Source: Ornithoclostridium sp949298505
Lineage (GTDB): Bacteria; Bacillota; Clostridia; Christensenellales; UBA3700
Assembly: GCA_949298505.1 (NCBI GenBank)
Contig: CASFWW010000044.1
Coordinates: 1 to 14,486 of the forward strand
Direction: 5' to 3'
DNA: 14,486 nt
Within the stretch, counting starts at the first letter, position 1; each line of letters starts with the position of its first letter. Position numbers and translations under genes: made by a program. Below are positions 12,241 through 14,486 of the stretch, piece after piece. A model generated the notes under the pieces. That model worked only from the letters and a program-made list of their open reading frames with translations, did no database searches and had not been told where the DNA came from.

Positions 12241-13365
12241 TCAGTTATCCTGACTCACCGAAGAAGCGACGATCCCGTCGCGCTCGTCGTATTGCCCGGC
12301 GTTAGTAAACGGTCTTGTGTTCACGCTTCTCGGTATGACATTGAAAGACGTCGCCGTTACGTTTTCTACGTTGTTAAGATACAGACCGTAAACGGGAATA
12401 TCGTGATAGGCGCTGAGTTCGTGCGAAATGAAATATTGATGCGAAACGCGCGTGATTTCGGGATATCCGTTCATGTTTGCATGAAGCACGTCGTCGCCGT
12501 TGTAGACGTTGAGCTCCTCGCCGCACTCACGGTAAGCGATGTTGATGTTGTCAAGGATCACGTTTCTGACCCTGTAAACCTCTCCTTTATATTCGCATCC
12601 GACGACCGCGCTGGCAATGTCTGCGTTCTTTGCGTGGACGTTCTTTATCGTCACTCCGTCCACACTTCCGACGCTTCCGTCGCTGCCGCTGCCCTTATCC
12701 AGTCGGCATCCAAGCCATATCAGCAAAGCCGATGGCACGTTGTTCATATTGACGTCAGTCACGGTGACGCCGGAAATATTCGCTCCGTCTGCGGACTCTA
12801 ACGCTATGCCGGAATAGCCGCCGGCAATTTCCGCAGTGAAGAAATAACAGTTGCTGACGGTGACGTTTCTGACGTCGTAACCCGTCTCTGTGCCGATCTT
12901 GAAGTTGTTGGCAAGCGACATTATCTCGCAGTCTGTCACGGTGACGTTCTCTACCGGACCGACGTTGGACTTGAGCACAATGCCGTCGTCTCCGGTCGCG
13001 ATGAAACAATGAGATATTTCAACGTTGACGGTGCCGCAGATATCGAAGCCGTCGCTGTTGGCTACGTATATGTTGTTGTCTATGACCACGTTTGAAATGT
13101 CAACGCCGTCGCAGAGTTCGAGTTTGACCGTCCAGGTCGACGGCTCGTATAGCACGAGATTGTAAAGCGAGACGTTTTCACAGTTTCTCGCGTAAATCAG
13201 ATTGCATCCGAATTCCTCGTTCTTGCGCTCTCTCAGTCTTTCGCGGTAAGACAGCACTTTTTCTTTCAGATTAAAGGTCTCCTGAGGCGTATTCTTTGTC
13301 GGATTTTCGCTCTCCTTTGTATAATCGGTGCCGTTGCCGTCCAGCTTGCCGGGACCGCCATTATT
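12241..13365 (-). CDS. GH28-like right-handed beta-helix protein, 5'-truncated
   Basis: The open frame encodes 374 residues from just after an in-frame TAA. Its first residues, NNGGPGKLDGNGTDY, match the GxIDGNG motif that sits well inside polygalacturonase-type GH28 proteins. Further GH28 landmarks follow: the WTVKLELCDGVDISNVVID strand repeats, NSDGFD (Asp105) and TGDDGIVLKS (Asp126, Asp127). Many N-V-[ST]-V-x-[DN] turns indicate a parallel beta-helix. The signal peptide and first helix coils are missing. The only conventional start in frame is GTG at 13257, which would exclude the DGNG motif and has only a weak ribosome site. The GHG and RIK catalytic motifs are not preserved (region reads SLANNFKIGTETG and GIALES). 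It is best read as a truncated, possibly inactive gene fragment. It starts 5 nt after the stop of the GH95-like gene. Confidence 0.75.
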   Translation of the reverse strand, partial: NNGGPGKLDGNGTDYTKESENPTKNTPQETFNLKEKVLSYRERLRERKNEEFGCNLIYARNCENVSLYNLVLYEPSTWTVKLELCDGVDISNVVIDNNIYVANSDGFDICGTVNVEISHCFIATGDDGIVLKSNVGPVENVTVTDCEIMSLANNFKIGTETGYDVRNVTVSNCYFFTAEIAGGYSGIALESADGANISGVTVTDVNMNNVPSALLIWLGCRLDKGSGSDGSVGSVDGVTIKNVHAKNADIASAVVGCEYKGEVYRVRNVILDNINIAYRECGEELNVYNGDDVLHANMNGYPEITRVSHQYFISHELSAYHDIPVYGLYLNNVENVTATSFNVIPRSVNTRPFTNAGQYDERDGIVASSVSQDN

Positions 13366-13369
13366 TTAT

Positions 13370-14486
13370 TCAACCTTTTATGTCAAACTCGACAGTCGCG
13401 CTTTCGCCTGCCTTGAGCGTAACCTTCTGAGTCTTGGAAGAAAGTCCGCATGACACTTCTATCGTCTGATCGATATCGCTCCTGACAGTTACGCTCGCTT
13501 TGCCGGTTCTCAGCGACCAGCTGAGGTTGACGACCTCTGCGCGCGTGCGGCACATGATACCCTTGATGTATCCCTCGTCGAAACCGCTCGTCGGAAGCGT
13601 GGGAAGAACTTCTATCACTCCGGTATTCGAATATACCAGCGCTTCGTTTACCATGCCGAGATAGCCTATCGCAAAGTCCGTGCAGTAGCAACTGCTCCTG
13701 TTTGTATGGTGATTTGTCATCAGCGAATTGTAATATATCGTCTTGTTCATCAGACCTACCATCGCCTCGGTCACACTGTCTCTGTCCTTGAGTCTAGCCG
13801 CGATGAGCGCGCGGTGTATCAGCGCGTGGCTCGCTTCGTTCTCGCTCGCCCTGTTGTCGATCGCCTGTATTGCCGCCTGTCTCAGCGCCTCGTCGTCCTG
13901 AGTCTCGAAAAGCGGCCAGACCATATACATATGGCTCAGATGTCTGTGCGTATTGTTTTCTTCAAACTGATTGGCTGCCCACTCTTTTATCGCTCCGCTC
14001 TCGTCGTAAAGATAGGGCGGGATCTTCTCCATCAGGCTTTCCCATTTGCTTACGTCAACCGTAGGATCCACCGAGCGCCATATCTCGATCAGCATCTCCA
14101 GATTGCTTCTGCACGCCGCGATGTCGATCGCCGCGTTTGCGCACGAAGGCGACGGGTAGTTGGAAGGATTGTTTTCGGGAGAATACGACGGGATTATGCA
14201 GTAAGTCTCCCCTTCGGCAAGAGAAGTCTTGCCCGCATCGTAATGAATGTCTCCGTTTGCGTCCGTATAATACTGCGGCACCATCAGCTGATCCCAGTAA
14301 TTCGCGGATTTAAGAAGAAGGGGCAGAAGTATCTCGCTCCTCAGATCAAGGTAGCCCTTTTCCTTTATCTCTGCGACTTGCGCATCGGTCAGAGGCACGT
14401 TGGTCATTGAAAGTACGGCGCGGAGGTCCTCGAGATCAAACTCGTCGGAAAGGGGGATGCGTACGTCGCCGTAGCATTGCAGAGTC
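13370..14486 (-). CDS. GH95-like glycoside hydrolase (alpha-L-fucosidase family), C-terminal part
   Basis: The reading frame continues without a stop to the window edge, so the ATG at 14407 is internal and the true start lies outside; 371 residues are visible. Numbered from that ATG, GH95 landmarks are SYSPENNP (74-81), NTHRHLSHM (152-160, the family HRHLSH), TNHHTNRSSCYCTDFAIG (231-248, the region that carries the catalytic Asp, here Asp244) and the C-terminal GVIEVLPTLPTSGFDEGYIKGI. The last 60 or so residues form the usual beta-sandwich ending. GH95 enzymes release alpha-1,2-fucose (or galactose) from host or plant glycans in an (alpha/alpha)6 barrel. The Asn-Phe-Gly-Gly segment normal after the Asp is altered, so the exact specificity is uncertain. 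The neighbouring GH28-like gene suggests a glycan-degradation locus. Confidence 0.82.
   Translation of the reverse strand, partial: TLQCYGDVRIPLSDEFDLEDLRAVLSMTNVPLTDAQVAEIKEKGYLDLRSEILLPLLLKSANYWDQLMVPQYYTDANGDIHYDAGKTSLAEGETYCIIPSYSPENNPSNYPSPSCANAAIDIAACRSNLEMLIEIWRSVDPTVDVSKWESLMEKIPPYLYDESGAIKEWAANQFEENNTHRHLSHMYMVWPLFETQDDEALRQAAIQAIDNRASENEASHALIHRALIAARLKDRDSVTEAMVGLMNKTIYYNSLMTNHHTNRSSCYCTDFAIGYLGMVNEALVYSNTGVIEVLPTLPTSGFDEGYIKGIMCRTRAEVVNLSWSLRTGKASVTVRSDIDQTIEVSCGLSSKTQKVTLKAGESATVEFDIKG

Noticed and set aside
10713..12305. A 530-codon open frame on the plus strand, antisense to guaA
   Set aside because: It is the shadow of the GC-biased codon positions of guaA and runs across the terminator and promoters. 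Its translation resembles no protein, and guaA itself is strongly conserved on the other strand.
13258..13372. GH95-GH28 fusion broken by a single frameshift
   Set aside because: Both frames carry stops around the junction (TGA at 13370 and in-frame TAA at 13366 and 13378), and the GH95-like protein already has its natural C-terminus, so one indel would not join them into a sensible fusion.

Overview
The window looks like chromosome from an uncultured gut-type Firmicute (Bacillota, class Clostridia). Base composition is mixed. Shine-Dalgarno sites are strong (GGAGG or AGGAGG, 4-9 nt before the start). Promoters are near-consensus sigma-A type with 17-18 nt spacers, and intrinsic terminators have clean T-tracts. 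Gene content agrees: a TIGR03905-type TSCPD protein, a NimA-like FMN protein, an M29 aminopeptidase and a YhhN protein. No phage genes, transposases, CRISPR arrays, tRNA or rRNA were seen. Taxonomy below class is not decidable from the sequence alone.

Layout. Positions 1-23 hold the first codons of a leftward gene, divergent from a rightward two-gene operon: M29 aminopeptidase (225-1448) and a YhhN/TMEM86-type membrane protein (1473-2168), closed by a terminator at 2194. Next come leftward genes. A monocistronic acidic-repeat protein of unknown function lies at 2354-3016. A tight operon read right to left follows: a 1383-residue membrane-anchored repeat protein (4290-8441), a PfkB-family sugar kinase (3375-4268) and a small TSCPD protein (3114-3368). 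A rightward membrane-anchored SGNH hydrolase (8719-9456) is transcribed divergently from the giant protein. The rest is leftward: a four-TM protein (9636-10154), a NimA-like FMN protein (10325-10798), a GMP synthetase (10866-12143) and two carbohydrate-active genes at the right edge, a GH28-like beta-helix protein (12241-13365) and a GH95-like fucosidase that runs off the window (13370-14486).

How the genes fit together. Most are housekeeping or cell-envelope functions: peptide turnover, ether-lipid metabolism, nucleotide synthesis, surface proteins. The right edge is a fragment of a glycan-degradation locus. No complete new multi-gene system is evident. Three points deserve a second look. 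The GMP synthetase has lost about 95 residues of its glutaminase domain together with the catalytic triad. The giant surface protein appears to be built of about four degenerate copies of one module. The GH28-like gene has lost its 5' end exactly where it meets the GH95 stop codon. Two leftward genes (four-TM protein and NimA-like protein) also have an intrinsic-terminator hairpin ending just upstream of their Shine-Dalgarno, an arrangement suggestive of attenuation.
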